Part shown: one piece after another, positions 30,089 through 39,867 of the stretch
Position numbering within the stretch: the first letter of the stretch is position 1
Layout: every line of letters starts with the position of its first letter
From: Entoloma clypeatum
Taxonomy: Eukaryota > Basidiomycota > Agaricomycetes > Agaricales > Entolomataceae
NCBI GenBank assembly: GCA_963565915.1
Contig: OY751488.1
Span: 1,302,001-1,366,000, forward strand
Length of the DNA: 64,000 bases
Direction: 5' to 3'
Position numbers and translations under genes: made by a program
The notes under the pieces: generated by a model
What the model saw: the letters and a program-made list of their open reading frames with translations, nothing else
Databases searched by the model: none
What the model was told of the DNA's origin: nothing

Positions 30089-30478
30089 TAGGCAAGTGCA
30101 AGGGTATTTTAACTTCTTGTCAAAGATCAGAACATACTGACACTGTTTTGCTTCACACAAATTTTGGGACTTTTGTGGAAGATGCAGAAGAAGCAGAGCT
30201 ACAAAACCCGTGACTAAAACTAAATGTAATTCTCAGAAACCAATTTCCTAGAAATCAAATACTTCCAAAATGCCAAAAACCCGCAGAGTTCTGCGGGTTT
30301 TTGGACTATTTGATTTTTGGGAAGTTTGTCTTTGAGAATTACATTTAGCTTCAGCCAGGGGATTTGTAGCCCTGCTTCTTCTGCATCTCCTATAAAAGTT
30401 CCGAATTTTTTGCGAAGTAAACAGGTGTTGGTATTCTCTGATCTTTGACAAGAAGTGAAATACCCTTGCACTTGCCTA
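30089..30478. mobile_element. Hairpin MITE, hAT-like
   Basis: 390 bp forming an almost complete palindrome. Both ends read TAGGCAAGTGCAAGGGTATTT inward, and the tip is CCGCAGAGTTCTGCGG. It is flanked by a perfect 8-bp direct repeat, CTTTGTAT (30081-30088 and 30479-30486). An 8-bp TSD and TAGG-type termini fit the hAT superfamily. The arms agree over roughly 190 bp with some divergence. There is no coding capacity, so it would need a transposase in trans. Confidence 0.88.
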
Positions 30479-30486
30479 CTTTGTAT

Positions 30487-30840
30487 AATCTTTAGAAGTC
30501 TAGATAAGATAGAAATAATGAAATGTGCAGATTTCAGAAAAAGTGCTATATCTCCCCAAGGAATGAACAAAATTTGAAAAACAAATGTGCTATAAGATCC
30601 CCTGAATGCGGAGAATCCAAAGCTGGAATAAAAAATTTTGGTCAAATTTTCGACCTATTTTGCTCATATTCACCTTATTAAGTCCTTGAATTTTACTTGA
30701 AGGGTCTGAATAGGTTTACATACAATGTTTCAATAGTATATGTACAGTATATTTGGAGTACAAGTGTTGTGGAAAGGAGGAAGCCAGGAAATGTTGTTTT
30801 ACCTTCCCACACTTTTCTTTTTTCCCACCTCCACTCCATC
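30487..30840. other. AT-rich gene-free stretch
   Basis: No supported gene between the MITE and the minisatellite. Confidence 0.5.
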
Positions 30841-31205
30841 TGGCCACCACCTCTGCCCAACAGCCACCACTTGTGCCCAACAACCACCACTTGTGCCCAG
30901 TGGCCCCTCTAGTGCCCAACGGCCCGCACTTGTGCCCAATGGCCGCCTCTAACCCCCAATGCCATCCACTCGCACCCAATGCCGTCCCTTGAAGCTCAAC
31001 AGCCCCCGCTTCTGCCCAATAGCCCCCTCTGGTGCCCAATGCCCTCCATTTGAGCCCAACAGTCCCCACTTGTGCCCAATGGCCCCCTCTAGTGCCCAAT
31101 GGCGTCCTCTCACACCCAACAGTCCCTTTTCACACCCAACAGAGTCCACTCATGCCCAACACGTCCACTCGTGCCCAACGTGTCCACTCTCACCCAATGG
31201 TGTCA
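30841..31205 (+). repeat. Minisatellite of about 20-21 bp
   Basis: About 17 diverged copies of a unit close to TGCCCAATGGCCCCCACTTG. ORFs across it are artefacts of the repeat. Confidence 0.85.
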
Positions 31206-31276
31206 GACGGCGAGACTCAGACAATATGTGCATGCACCATCCAGTAGCACACTCTTGTAGCCTAGTACAGTACATA

Positions 31277-31465
31277 TTACAAGTCTGGACTGGTTTAAAC
31301 CAGTCCAGTCTCATCAGACTTGAATAAACAGACTGGTCAGACCAGTCTCTCACTGGTCTGGTCCGGTTTTTCAAGGTGACCATGTAACATTGAGACTGGT
31401 GTGGTCCTTGGTCCTTTCTTTTTGGGGGTCAAAAATGAGACTGAACCAAACTTTCAATCACTAAT
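31277..31465. repeat. Repeat rich in CTGGTTTAAACCAG and CTGGTC words
   Basis: Contains the 24-bp perfect palindrome CTGGACTGGTTTAAACCAGT + CCAG near 31284-31307, followed by several ACTGGTC/GACCAGT inversions and CTTTTTGGGGGTC. Similar vocabulary occurs in the body of the SINE at 47500-48015, so it is probably a diverged relative. Confidence 0.5.
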
Positions 31466-31599
31466 GAGGAGGATGTGCAATATTGTTTACATTTATTTGG
31501 CATGTTTGATGCATGCATGATGCGCATCAGAGTTGTTACACATTGATTGTCACTGGTCCCTTGCTATTGTTTCTTCTGCCAATTTAAATCTGTTGTTCA

Positions 31600-32150
31600 C
31601 ATTGTTTTGTTCATCTGAAGTGTTGCTGGCACTCAATGCTTGGTCTTCCTGGTCAGTCATTGATTTGCCAAGGCCCTGTTGCTGGTGTGTTGCTGGTTTG
31701 TCACCATGGATGTTTTTTGCCAGTCATTTATTTGCCAATCTGTCATTAGCATCGTTTTGTTCATATGCACTGTTGCTGGCAGTCAATGCTTGCTTTTTCC
31801 AGTGAGTCATCAATTCACCAAGGTTCTGTTGCCGGTTTGTCACCATGGCTGTTTTTCTCCAGTCATTTATTTGCTGATCTGTCATTAGCATTGTTTTGTT
31901 TACCTGCAGTGTTGCCAGCAGTCAATGCTTGCTTTTTCTGGTCAGTCATCGATTCACTGAGGGCCTGTCACTGGTTTGTCACCAGTGTGTTGCCAGTTTG
32001 TCACCATGAGCATTTTTTGCCAGTCATGTTAGCATCATTTCATTCATCTGGAGTGTCGCCAGCAGTCAATGGTTGGTTTTGCCAGTCAGTCATTGATTTG
32101 CCGAGGGCCTGTTGCCAGTTTGTCGCTGTGAGTGTCTGTTGCCATTTGTC
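31600..32150 (+). repeat. Tandem repeat of about 140-150 bp, four units
   Basis: The block GTTTTGTTCATCTGAAGTGT recurs in diverged form near 31602, 31754, 31892 and 32036, each time followed by a CAGTCAATGCTTG block and a GTTTGTCACCATG block. The long ORFs here are repeat artefacts. Confidence 0.75.
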
Positions 32151-32256
32151 ATGGGAAATTCACTGGTGCTCTAGCAAATTCACTGCTTCCGTAATTTACC
32201 ATACACTGTATGCCTTCACTGGACCGTATATAACAATACAGTGTAGGTTGACTACC

Positions 32257-32477
32257 TGGAGTATATGGCCCTTTCAGACTGTGCCAAAGTCTGCAAATGG
32301 CTCATCAGCATGCTTGGTGAACTTCACTTACCTAAACATATTGATATCTGCTATTACATGATACATGAATATGTTGAAGAAGAAGAGATTGTTGAACTCT
32401 TTTTCACACCAGGGACTGATAATCCTGCAGATATGTTTACAAAGAATTTACCTCAAGTCACTTTTGAGAAATTCTGA
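32257..32477 (+). pseudogene. Copia C: RNase H C-terminal remnant
   Basis: The frame reads EYMALSDCAKVCKWLISML, LPKHIDICYYMIHEYVEEE and TPGTDNPADMFTKNLPQVTF, the end of a copia RNase H. The block between the LG(L)P motif and KHID, which normally holds the DN and RSK residues, is missing: LP is joined directly to KHID by an in-frame deletion. It is only distantly related to copia A and B. Nothing of the rest of the element remains upstream, where tandem repeats begin. Confidence 0.88.
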
Positions 32478-32530
32478 TCTCAATTAGGGTCTCACTCTAT
32501 ACTCCACTTACAAAGTCTCCCCAGAGTTCT

Positions 32531-32543
32531 AAGTGAGGGGGAG
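32531..32543 (+). promoter_or_regulatory. Polypurine tract of copia C
   Basis: AAGTGAGGGGGAG directly precedes the LTR that starts TGTTGGAAC. Confidence 0.7.
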
Positions 32544-32828
32544 TGTTGGAACTATATGTGACAACACATGATCATATCACATGAGCTCTCACATGACCCC
32601 ATGTGACCTAGTTTGGAACATTATGGACTATTACTATATTAGTGTATTTACACACACTGCCTTTATGCTAGCCAATAGCATTAGTTTCTCATAGATGGTC
32701 TGTGTGCATATACTTTAGTATAAATACTGCATGTATTCTCTTACATCAAATACAAGAGCTTTAACCAAAGCACTTACTTAGTCAGTAGCCTCTAAGCTCA
32801 CTAACTCTTACTTACAGCCTCTACAACA
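32544..32828 (+). repeat. LTR of copia C
   Basis: Begins TGTTGGAAC after the polypurine tract and contains a TATA-like TAGTATAAATAC near 32720. The end is placed at CTACAACA (32828); AACAACA at 32840 is an alternative. No 5' partner is in the window. Confidence 0.65.
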
Positions 32829-32984
32829 TCAAGAACAACAGTGAGATGACTTCCCCATCTACGGTAGATAGTGCACCCTCAATACTTCAGCTATGAATTC
32901 ACGGCTGTCATAATGGACCACCACCATGGACCACCACTTGGTCTTACCTTCCCATACCTCTTTAGGTAGTTGTTATAACTTGTA

Positions 32985-33053
32985 CTTAGGTACAGACTGT
33001 ACTGCAATCAAGCACCAGAATATGAATTTGGTTTTTAAAAAAAAAAAAAAAAA
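32985..33053 (+). repeat. LINE/SINE 3' end with poly(A)
   Basis: GGTACAGACTGTACTGCAAT, AGCACCAGAATATGAATTTGG and then 17 A. It belongs to the shared 3'-end family described under findings. Confidence 0.6.
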
Positions 33054-33087
33054 CTCACCACCAATATCATAGACCATCTCTATTTGG

Positions 33088-33135
33088 TTGATCAAGCACC
33101 AGTATATAAAATTGGTTATAAAAAGAAAAAAAAAT
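33088..33135 (+). repeat. Second LINE/SINE 3' end
   Basis: Begins AGCACCAGTATATAAAATTG and ends in an A-rich tail, 50 bp downstream of the previous one and in the same orientation. Confidence 0.55.
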
Positions 33136-33384
33136 CTACACCATGTGATGAATTTTTCCTGATGAAGTATGTGGAGTTCGAAGGCAGTATGGTATTGAAC
33201 TATGTACAACATAAAAGAAGGAGAATGGAAGAATGGAGGACAGTTCATTGAAAGACGTGAAACAAGCATCCCTAATCCCTAACTGCTAACACCCCGTGGG
33301 TTCCTACTGGTGGGACAACAGAAGGACAACGGGATGGAGGCTCCGCGATGTCATGCACCTATAGAAATTATTAAATATACGACA

Positions 33385-35405
33385 TCAGCACAAAATCACA
33401 GTCAGACGCACCGCAAGAGGAACCTCCAAACAGTAGATGTCACCACGGTGATCATTCCTCGTGCAGCTCTGCGTCCATCCCGTGGGGAAAGTCCATTGTA
33501 GCTTCGTGTTTCCACCTTTCGGAACGACGAGAAGATACCGTACTTTCACAGACGACCCAGACGCGCTCCCACCACCGGCTGCTTTCTTGGCCTTTGCTGG
33601 AGGCGGTTGATCGTCCCGCATCTGCATTTTCAGCTTCCTTACGATCTTACGGACCTTCTGATAGCCCGTGCTCGAGCCCCCATGTGCGCGGGACGTCGTG
33701 ATCTGGATTATCCACAAGACGGCTGATGTCCCGTTAATTTCCACGGTGAAAGCATCGAACAACGGGTAATTCCCCGCATAAGGCCAGTAGTAACAACCGG
33801 GTTCGAGTTCAGGAAGATCGGACAGGTCGTGAAACCTACGGATGCTACGCTTAACCTTGACAAACTGCACGTCGGCGGGTACGGCATTGGAACTAAGGCG
33901 GACCGTCAGATTGGCAGTCGCAGAGGACATAGCAAGCAGGGCCCAATAATTGCCGGTAGTAGTATTTGCTAGCATCCGGTGAATGAGGGGCTCGAACAAA
34001 TATCCCGCGACGCTATTCATCTGCGGAATCTCCCTAAAGAAGGTGATCTGCCGGAGAATCTCGCTGTCGTCGGCATCTGCTAGCAAGTCTATGAATTTCT
34101 TCGCGATCCACGTTGACTTGAAGCCTATATTCCATTTCACACCAGAATCAACCAACTTCGGGTCAAACTCCGGGGAGAGAGCGACAATGCGATGAAAGGC
34201 CTCAGGAAGTTGGAAACTGAATATTTCTCTCGTAGAAAGAGAGGACGCGAGCGTTTGGAGTTCCCCGAAATCGATGTCGTGCAGGCTGTGCCGGTCAGCC
34301 ACTTGTCTGAATGCGAAAACCCCATTGTACACATCACGAGCAGCGCGACCGAAATGCTCGATAGCCGTCTCCAGAAGGTATTTGAGTGCCAGTAAGACCG
34401 GGGACAAAGGGACGTCTGGGACGTCCTGGGACGGCGGTGGCGCCTCGTCGGGAAACCAATCTTCAAGGAGTGCGCATGTACCCGGGAATTTGGCAAGGAC
34501 AGCCGCCTCCCTCGAGCCTTTGGTAAACAACTCCAGGTCCACAATGAGGCGGGGCAAACGTCGTTGGAAGTCCAACCTGTGCAGCACAGACCTTGAGACA
34601 TTGTCCGAACGCGGAACTGTGGACCTACCCTTTCCTGAGCTCTTCGCGCGACCATAATGGAAAACCCAGAATGTAAGGCGATCGTTCCTTACTCCATTGC
34701 TTGTAGCGAGATGGATCGGGAGAAGTCATCTGGACAGGGAAACACCCATCGCTGATCAACTCGATGGACGGCTCCTTGCGCTCTCGCAGATCAAACACCG
34801 ACCAAAGGAAGACGGATGATGATTTCTTGGCACGGGGATATTCGAGATCGGCCGGCGTTGTGCTTTTATAAGCTTGACCAAAATAGAATAGGGTGGGGTC
34901 CCTGCCACCCACAGAGAACAGCACGTTTTGTTTGAGTTGGAGGAGGCGAACGAGAAGGTAGGGTTGGAACATTGTTTTGCCTTTAGCGATGATTAGGCAA
35001 TTGGCAGTTGTGAGAACGAGGATGTGAGAATACGCCGTACGTACCAGTACCTGGCTGACCAGTGATAAGTATTCCGCCTGCGCCATCGCTTCCTACCCCA
35101 GATCGCCAGATAATGTCAAACATATCCACATAAGACTGGCGGACGAGAATTGAGGTTGGACCTCCTGAGAACACGGAAGGAAAATCTTCCAAAGACAAGG
35201 CATTGCCAATCAGCTTCTCCGTTTGGCCCCACCATGCATCACTGAGACGCTGCCACTGGCGATTCTCCTTTGCCCATCCAGATTGATCGAAGTCTTCAGA
35301 CGCACCCCATACCCAGTTATCTTGAACCGTATTTGCATCTGCGAGCTCCTGGTCGCTAAGGGATAGAGAGTGTCGACATGCTGCCAGTGTTGGCTGGATC
35401 GACAC
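33385..35405 (-). CDS. Crinkler/RHS-type P-loop protein (effector-like), three exons
   Basis: I model exons 35405-35045, 34980-34629 and 34576-33385, with introns of 64 and 52 nt (GT-AG), giving about 634 residues. Splicing joins GILITGQPGTG to KT and completes a Walker A motif, GQPGTGKT. Further features are an SDAWWGQTEKL N-terminal region, the WSVFDLRERK strand and GFPLWSREEL, typical of the P-loop module of Crinkler-RHS proteins. The C-terminal half is mostly helical and ends in a PD-(D/E)XK-like pattern, FDAFTVEING...LWIIQITTSRAHG, the position of the nuclease domain in this class. Members act in nuclei, as host-directed effectors or in intragenomic conflict. No ATG lies in exon 1 near its beginning (35405 is GTG), so a 5' exon is missing or the gene is broken there. 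It is the least damaged non-TE gene in the window. Confidence 0.72.
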
Positions 35406-35832
35406 CGCTGGGGGGCCGGGCGATGCCGCTAATGTGAGCGGGTCCCCGTGACCAAGTTGAGACCCATTTAATAAGCCTGATTAGGCTGGTAACCCGTGAT
35501 GAGCGGAGACCGTGAAACCCCGCAGGCTCCTAAACCATCCCCTCAACATGGATAAATGTGTTCGCGATGTTTTATATGTTTTATATGTATTATGTCATTT
35601 TGCGATGGATGAACAAAGAGAAGGGACAATGTGAACATCCGTGTGAGGGGTCGCTGCCGAGCATTGTACCAAAAACCACATGTCACCAAGATCCACCTCC
35701 TTACCTGAATGCTCAAAGTGGCCGCCTTGCCCTAGACACAGGTATGCTGCATGGCACTTACCTTGTCTCAAAAAAAATCTCCAAGATCCTCCACCCCTTC
35801 TTTGCCTCTGGTGGTTGTATCTCTATCCATAT
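35406..35832. other. Unassigned stretch between the P-loop gene and gypsy Y
   Basis: A plus-strand frame around 35640-35830 looks weakly protein-like but I cannot place it. No repeat end was found apart from the LTR edge at 35833. Confidence 0.35.
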
Positions 35833-35979
35833 TGTTACGGACTCTATGGTATGAGGACCACGTCATATCTTTTACTTATCGGCCCGACTCGGTGCCCTCT
35901 TATGAACTCACATTGCTCTTCGCCTTTCCACTTCCTGCATACTCTGCCCGAACCTTGGAACGGTTTGTTAAGCATAACA
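35833..35979 (+). repeat. Internally deleted 5' LTR of gypsy Y (plus copy)
   Basis: 147 bp from TGTTACGGACTC to AAGCATAACA. Compared with the 401-402-bp LTRs it lacks about 255 bp between GAACTCAC and CATTGCTC; TCAC repeats at the break suggest slippage or recombination. Confidence 0.85.
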
Positions 35980-36081
35980 AGTTGCTAAATCTTGTTAGGT
36001 TCGCCCAGAGCGAAGAGAGCAACTACCAGACGAGTCAAGACATCGCGCTTCTTTGAAGACTTCACCAGAAACACATTCAAC

Positions 36082-36627
36082 ATGCCAGAAGCCCAACAGG
36101 AGGAGCTAAGTCCTCGAGAAAGTATTGATTTTACGCTCATCCAGCAGTGCATTGAATCGGAGATCCGTCGCATCCTACAGCAGGTGCTTGATGAAGAAAT
36201 AGACAATGACAAGCATCGCCCCCACGGCGAGATAGCAGAGAGCATCCATCTTGCATGGCAACACCAGATCACATGCTATAACGCCCGACAGAACGAACTC
36301 GAAAGCTTTTGCATTCAAGAAGGACCTCAGACAGGTCGGATCACAGAGATCAGAGAGTTTATTGGTGTCCAGACAACCGTTATCAGAAGATTGATTAGGA
36401 TGCTCACATCGAGACGTCCCAGAGCCACATCATCACGTCTTACTCAAAGCAGCAGATCTACGCCCACTTCACCACCGAAGAACAACAGACCGAGTACAAC
36501 CGTTGGGCACGAAACGAGAGACTTGACCCCTTCTCACGACCAACAGACGCGCAGGAACAGAGATTCCTTAGAGATTTACAGAGGAAATACTCTGAACGTT
36601 TTGCCACCGATTCTGCCGACGAGTCCC
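36082..36627 (+). pseudogene. Gypsy Y gag fragment (plus copy)
   Basis: ATG 36082 opens MPEAQQEELSPRESIDF, a helical capsid-like N-terminus (IQQCIESEIRRILQQVLDEE). Near 36410 the frame must shift by one to continue as QQIYAHFTTEEQQTEYNRW and EQRFLRDLQRKYSERF. It is then cut by the reversed LTR in the middle of the ATDSADE block. The minus copy has the same protein but lacks about 140 nt near the N-terminus. No zinc knuckle is left. Confidence 0.75.
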
Positions 36628-37029
36628 TGTTATGCTTAACAAACCGTTCCAAGGTTTGGGCAGAGTATGCAGGAAGTGGAAAGGCGAAGAGCAATGTGAT
36701 TGCTAAATCTAAGGAATTTACTACAGTACAAGAGGTTTATATAGGTACTGACTATAGGCGGTAGCGGATGAGTCAGTACTGCGGAAGGCAGTGCACATGA
36801 GTCAGGCGACTGCGGAAGGCTATGTAAAATGAGTAAGCTGACTGCGGAAAGCGAGTCAGCACGGGAGCGAAGTATACTAAAAGGGGATGACGAAGTAATG
36901 TAGTGAGTCAGACTGGGAATCGAAGGTTGCGAAAGTAGACATTAGACATAGTGAGTTCGTAAGAGGGCGCCGAGTTTGGCCGATAAGTAAAAGATATGAT
37001 GTGGTCCTCATACCGTAGAGTCCGTAACA
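36628..37029 (-). repeat. Gypsy Y LTR, reverse orientation, inside the plus copy
   Basis: 402 bp, TGTTATGCTTAAC to GAGTCCGTAACA, i.e. reverse complement of the 5' LTR of this copy. The flanks GTCCC and TGTTC are not a TSD, so it arrived by rearrangement rather than simple solo-LTR formation. Confidence 0.88.
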
Positions 37030-37197
37030 TGTTCCCTTCTCCAAGCTCTGTGTCCTCACAGAGTCACTGTCCCCATCCCTCATTGTTGTTGGGATTGGAC
37101 CAGTTCGGACTCTCCTTGAGGCTCCAATCATATATCAACTCCTCATTGATGGCTACGGTGAGTTCAAGGCCTTTGATGGCCAGCCGAATATCCCTGT
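37030..37197. other. Unassigned insert between LTR and RT
   Basis: This is absent from the corresponding place in the minus copy, where the PR-RT linker is found. An open plus frame runs through it into RT, but the text is not recognisable. Confidence 0.4.
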
Positions 37198-38246
37198 ATG
37201 CCTCCCCTTGCTTCTTCATCAACAAGAAGGATGGCTCCAAACAATTAATACAAGATTACCACATGGTCAATAAATTCACGGTCAAAGACAAGTTCCCACT
37301 CCCACGAATATCTGATCTCTTGGACATGCTGAAAGATGCAGTCTACTTCAATAAAATGGACATCATGTGGGGCTACAACAATGTCTGGATTAAGGAGGGC
37401 GATGAATGGAAAGCTGCCTTCCTCAACAGTCGAGGATTGTTTGAACCATTGGTCATGTTTTTTGACCTTTGCAACTCCCCAGGAACGTTCTCTCGAATGA
37501 TAGCTAGTCTATTCCGGGACCAGATCCGCCAACGTATCTGCGTGATCTACATGGATGACATTGTGGTTATTGGTAAAACCAAGGAAGAACTTGTGCGAAA
37601 CACCAAAGAAATCCTACAGATCCTATCAGAAAATGATTTGTTCCTAAAGGAGAAGAAGTGTTTATGGGAAGTAACGAAATGTCCTATATTGGGATATGTG
37701 GTTGGTGAGGGACATGTCGAGATGGAAACTGAGAAGGTGGATACGATCCGAAACTGGCGAGCACCCACATCAAAAAAGGAAGTTCAGAAGTTCCTTGGAT
37801 TTGCCAACTTCTATTGACGTTTTATTGAAGGGTACTCAAACATTGCGAAACCTCTCACTGCACTCACAGGCGGTACAGCATTTACTTGGGGACCAACAGA
37901 GCAGCAAGCCTTTGAAGGTCTCATATGGGCAATTACATCGGCACCAGTCTTGGCATTACCGAAACCAGAGGGACAGTTCAGGGTTGAAACTGATGCATCG
38001 GGCTATGCAATTGGAGCAGTACTCTCTCAAAAGCAAGATGACAAATGGCACCCCATTGTGTTCTTGTCGCGGACCCTGTCCGTGGCTGAACAGAATTACG
38101 AGATATACAACAAGGAACTCCTGGCAGTCATGGAAGCATTGAAAGATTGGAGACACTATCTGCTCGAAGCCAGGGAACGTTTCGAGATCTTGACTGATCA
38201 CAAGAACCTGGAATATTTCCGTCGTCCTCAGGACCTGAATCAATGA
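37198..38246 (+). pseudogene. Gypsy Y pol: RT and RNase H (plus copy)
   Basis: The RT starts at ASPCFFINKKDGSKQLIQDY and shows FPLPRISDLLDML, MDIMWGYNNVWI and YMDD in ICVIYMDDIVVIGK. At FANFY the next codon is TGA (37815-37817); the frame then continues as RFIEGYSNIAKPLTALTGG into an RNase H (VETDASGYAIGAVLSQ, YNKELLAVMEAL, LTDHKNLEYF). A second TGA lies at 38244-38246. Gypsy relatives have Arg at both sites (CGA). The minus copy has the same two stops. Confidence 0.9.
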
Positions 38247-38716
38247 CAGCGACACTGGAAAATGAAGTTACAGGACTATGACTTCGAATTACGGCATGTG
38301 CCCGGCAAGACCAATGCGAAAGCGGACATCCTGTCACGCTTACCCTGGTATGAAGCGGAACTCGAACCACAGGACAGTGACCAAATGCTCAAGGAGGGAC
38401 TATTCTTGAAACGATTGGAATCAGAAGATGTGGTACAAATGGAGATGTTCATGGAGGAACAATTCTTTGAAGGGGGTGAAACATCTGATTCCATCAAAAT
38501 TGGAAACGTCATGACCATCAAAAATCCATGGATCGCACGCATCAAGGGTTCAAACCACATGGAGACAGAAGTAGCCCAGGGTCTAAAGAAGAATCCTCAT
38601 TGGTATCAACCATCACATATGCAGGCGAACGAGTCTATGTTCCACCAGACCCACAACTGCGTCAAGAACTGATGTTTGAATCACACGATGCACCAGTGGC
38701 TGGACATCCAGGACAA
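38247..38716 (+). pseudogene. Gypsy Y pol: RNase H end and integrase start (plus copy)
   Basis: It continues as HWKMKLQDYDFELRHVPGK, NAKADILSRLPW, then a linker and the start of the integrase zinc region (HDAPVAGHPGQY). At least one frameshift lies between 38560 and 38640. The sequence stops at 38716, where MITE sequence replaces it; the minus copy runs on through the zinc domain and core. Confidence 0.82.
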
Positions 38717-39013
38717 TATTATTTGATCCCTATGTTCTACCCTCATGCACGAAATTCCCATTGACAAAGAACATTTTAAAAGAAATCATGGTGAAGTCAT
38801 CATGAGATTGGCAATCACACCATTTGTATATTTTTAATCTTCTTCTTTGTTTGAGGAAACATTTTAAAGACTACAAAGGATGTGATGGGTACATTTTAAA
38901 CATAGCAGCAGTGTGGTTGTCAATCACATCATGGACTCAGTGTGATTTCTTTTAAAATGTTCTTTGTCAATGGGAATTTTGTGCACGAGGGTAGAACATA
39001 GGGATCAAATAAA
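38717..39013. mobile_element. MITE with long terminal inverted repeats
   Basis: About 297 bp. Left end TTATTTGATCCCTATGTTCT continues ACCCTCATGCACG, then CCATTGACAAAGAACATTTT. The right end (38900-39013) is its reverse complement with few changes. The inner arms also pair (GATTGGCAATCACACC versus GTGGTTGTCAATCACA). No ORF. The TSD is not clear (CAATA left, ATAAT right), so the superfamily is open. Confidence 0.75.
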
Positions 39014-39260
39014 TAATTTGTTTAGCATGTTCCTGCTATGTAAGCTGGGATCAAACTCAGTTCTCATAAAGGATAAACAAGTGGTTTGATTTTTGAATGG
39101 GATCTCCATTTGAGAGAAGAAAATATCGGGGCCACATCACAATCACATTTTGCATTTTCTTTTGCATTTGCTCAGTGGAAACATGCAGAGCACATTAAAT
39201 AATTATTAAAAATGGATTTTACTTGTGTTCCCACAATGTGATCAGCAAATAAATTCTATA
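39014..39260. other. AT-rich spacer between MITE and gypsy Y minus copy
   Basis: No gene. The breakpoint of the minus-copy integrase lies at its right edge. Confidence 0.5.
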
Positions 39261-39835
39261 TTAGATTGTTATTTGTTTACAATGTTTTCGAGAGGTACAT
39301 TGGTCCGGTCCCGCTGTGTGTAGATGGTTGACAAAGTTCCATAAGAATGCCTCTGTTTCCTGATGTGATTGCTCAGCCTGTCCATCGGTTTGTGGGTGGT
39401 ATGTGGTGGACAGATTCCTCTTGATCCCTAGCATGCAGCAGAGTATCTCCATGAACTTCGCAGCGAACTGCGGTCCCCTATCACTGATGATCTTCTTGGG
39501 GATCCCATGAAGCTTCCATATCTGATCCCGATAGATCTTGGCTAATCCTTCAGCTGATAATTCCACGGTTGTCGGAATGAGATGGAGCATCTTCGAATGT
39601 CTATCTGTGATGACCAGAATTGCATTTTTCCCATCAGATTCTGGTATTGGTCCCACGACATCGATCCCTATGCCCTCCCATGGGTGACTTGGTGCTGCAT
39701 GGGGATGTAGCAGAGCATGTCGCTTCTGTCGGTTGATCTTGTTGCATTGACAAGTGTCGCAACCTTTCACATACTTCTTTACATCATGCAGGGTGGTAGG
39801 CCACCAGTAGGTGCAAGTGAGGAGTTCATGCGTTC
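39261..39835 (-). pseudogene. Gypsy Y integrase (minus copy)
   Basis: It encodes the end of the zinc module (VKGCDTCQCNK) and the catalytic core: GIDVVGPIPES (first Asp), [12 protein letters not shown] (second Asp) and YHPQTDGQAEQSHQE (Glu). After WNFVNHL the text becomes unrelated, marking the break. No chromodomain remains. An upstream frame break separates it from the RNase H linker. Confidence 0.88.
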
Positions 39836-39867
39836 AGTACTGTCCTGGATGTCCAGCCACTGGTGCA

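Larger units (their letters stand above)
35833..38716 (+). mobile_element. Ty3/gypsy element Y, plus copy, truncated and rearranged
   Basis: It starts with a shortened LTR (35833-35979), followed by gag, a full Y LTR in reverse orientation (36628-37029), an unassigned 170 bp, then RT, RNase H and the integrase zinc region. It ends in the MITE at 38717. The protease and part of gag are missing. It is highly similar to the minus copy at 39261-43880, including two identical premature stops. I found no TSD. Confidence 0.85.

Noticed and set aside
30716..31327. Repetitive Pro/Thr or Gly/Ala/Trp ORFs
   Set aside because: Translation of the 20-21-bp minisatellite in different frames.
31533..32361. 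Possible membrane-protein ORF (198 codons, hydrophobic)
   Set aside because: Hydrophobicity comes from the 140-150-bp tandem repeats, and the C-terminal part reads out of frame through the copia RNase H remnant.
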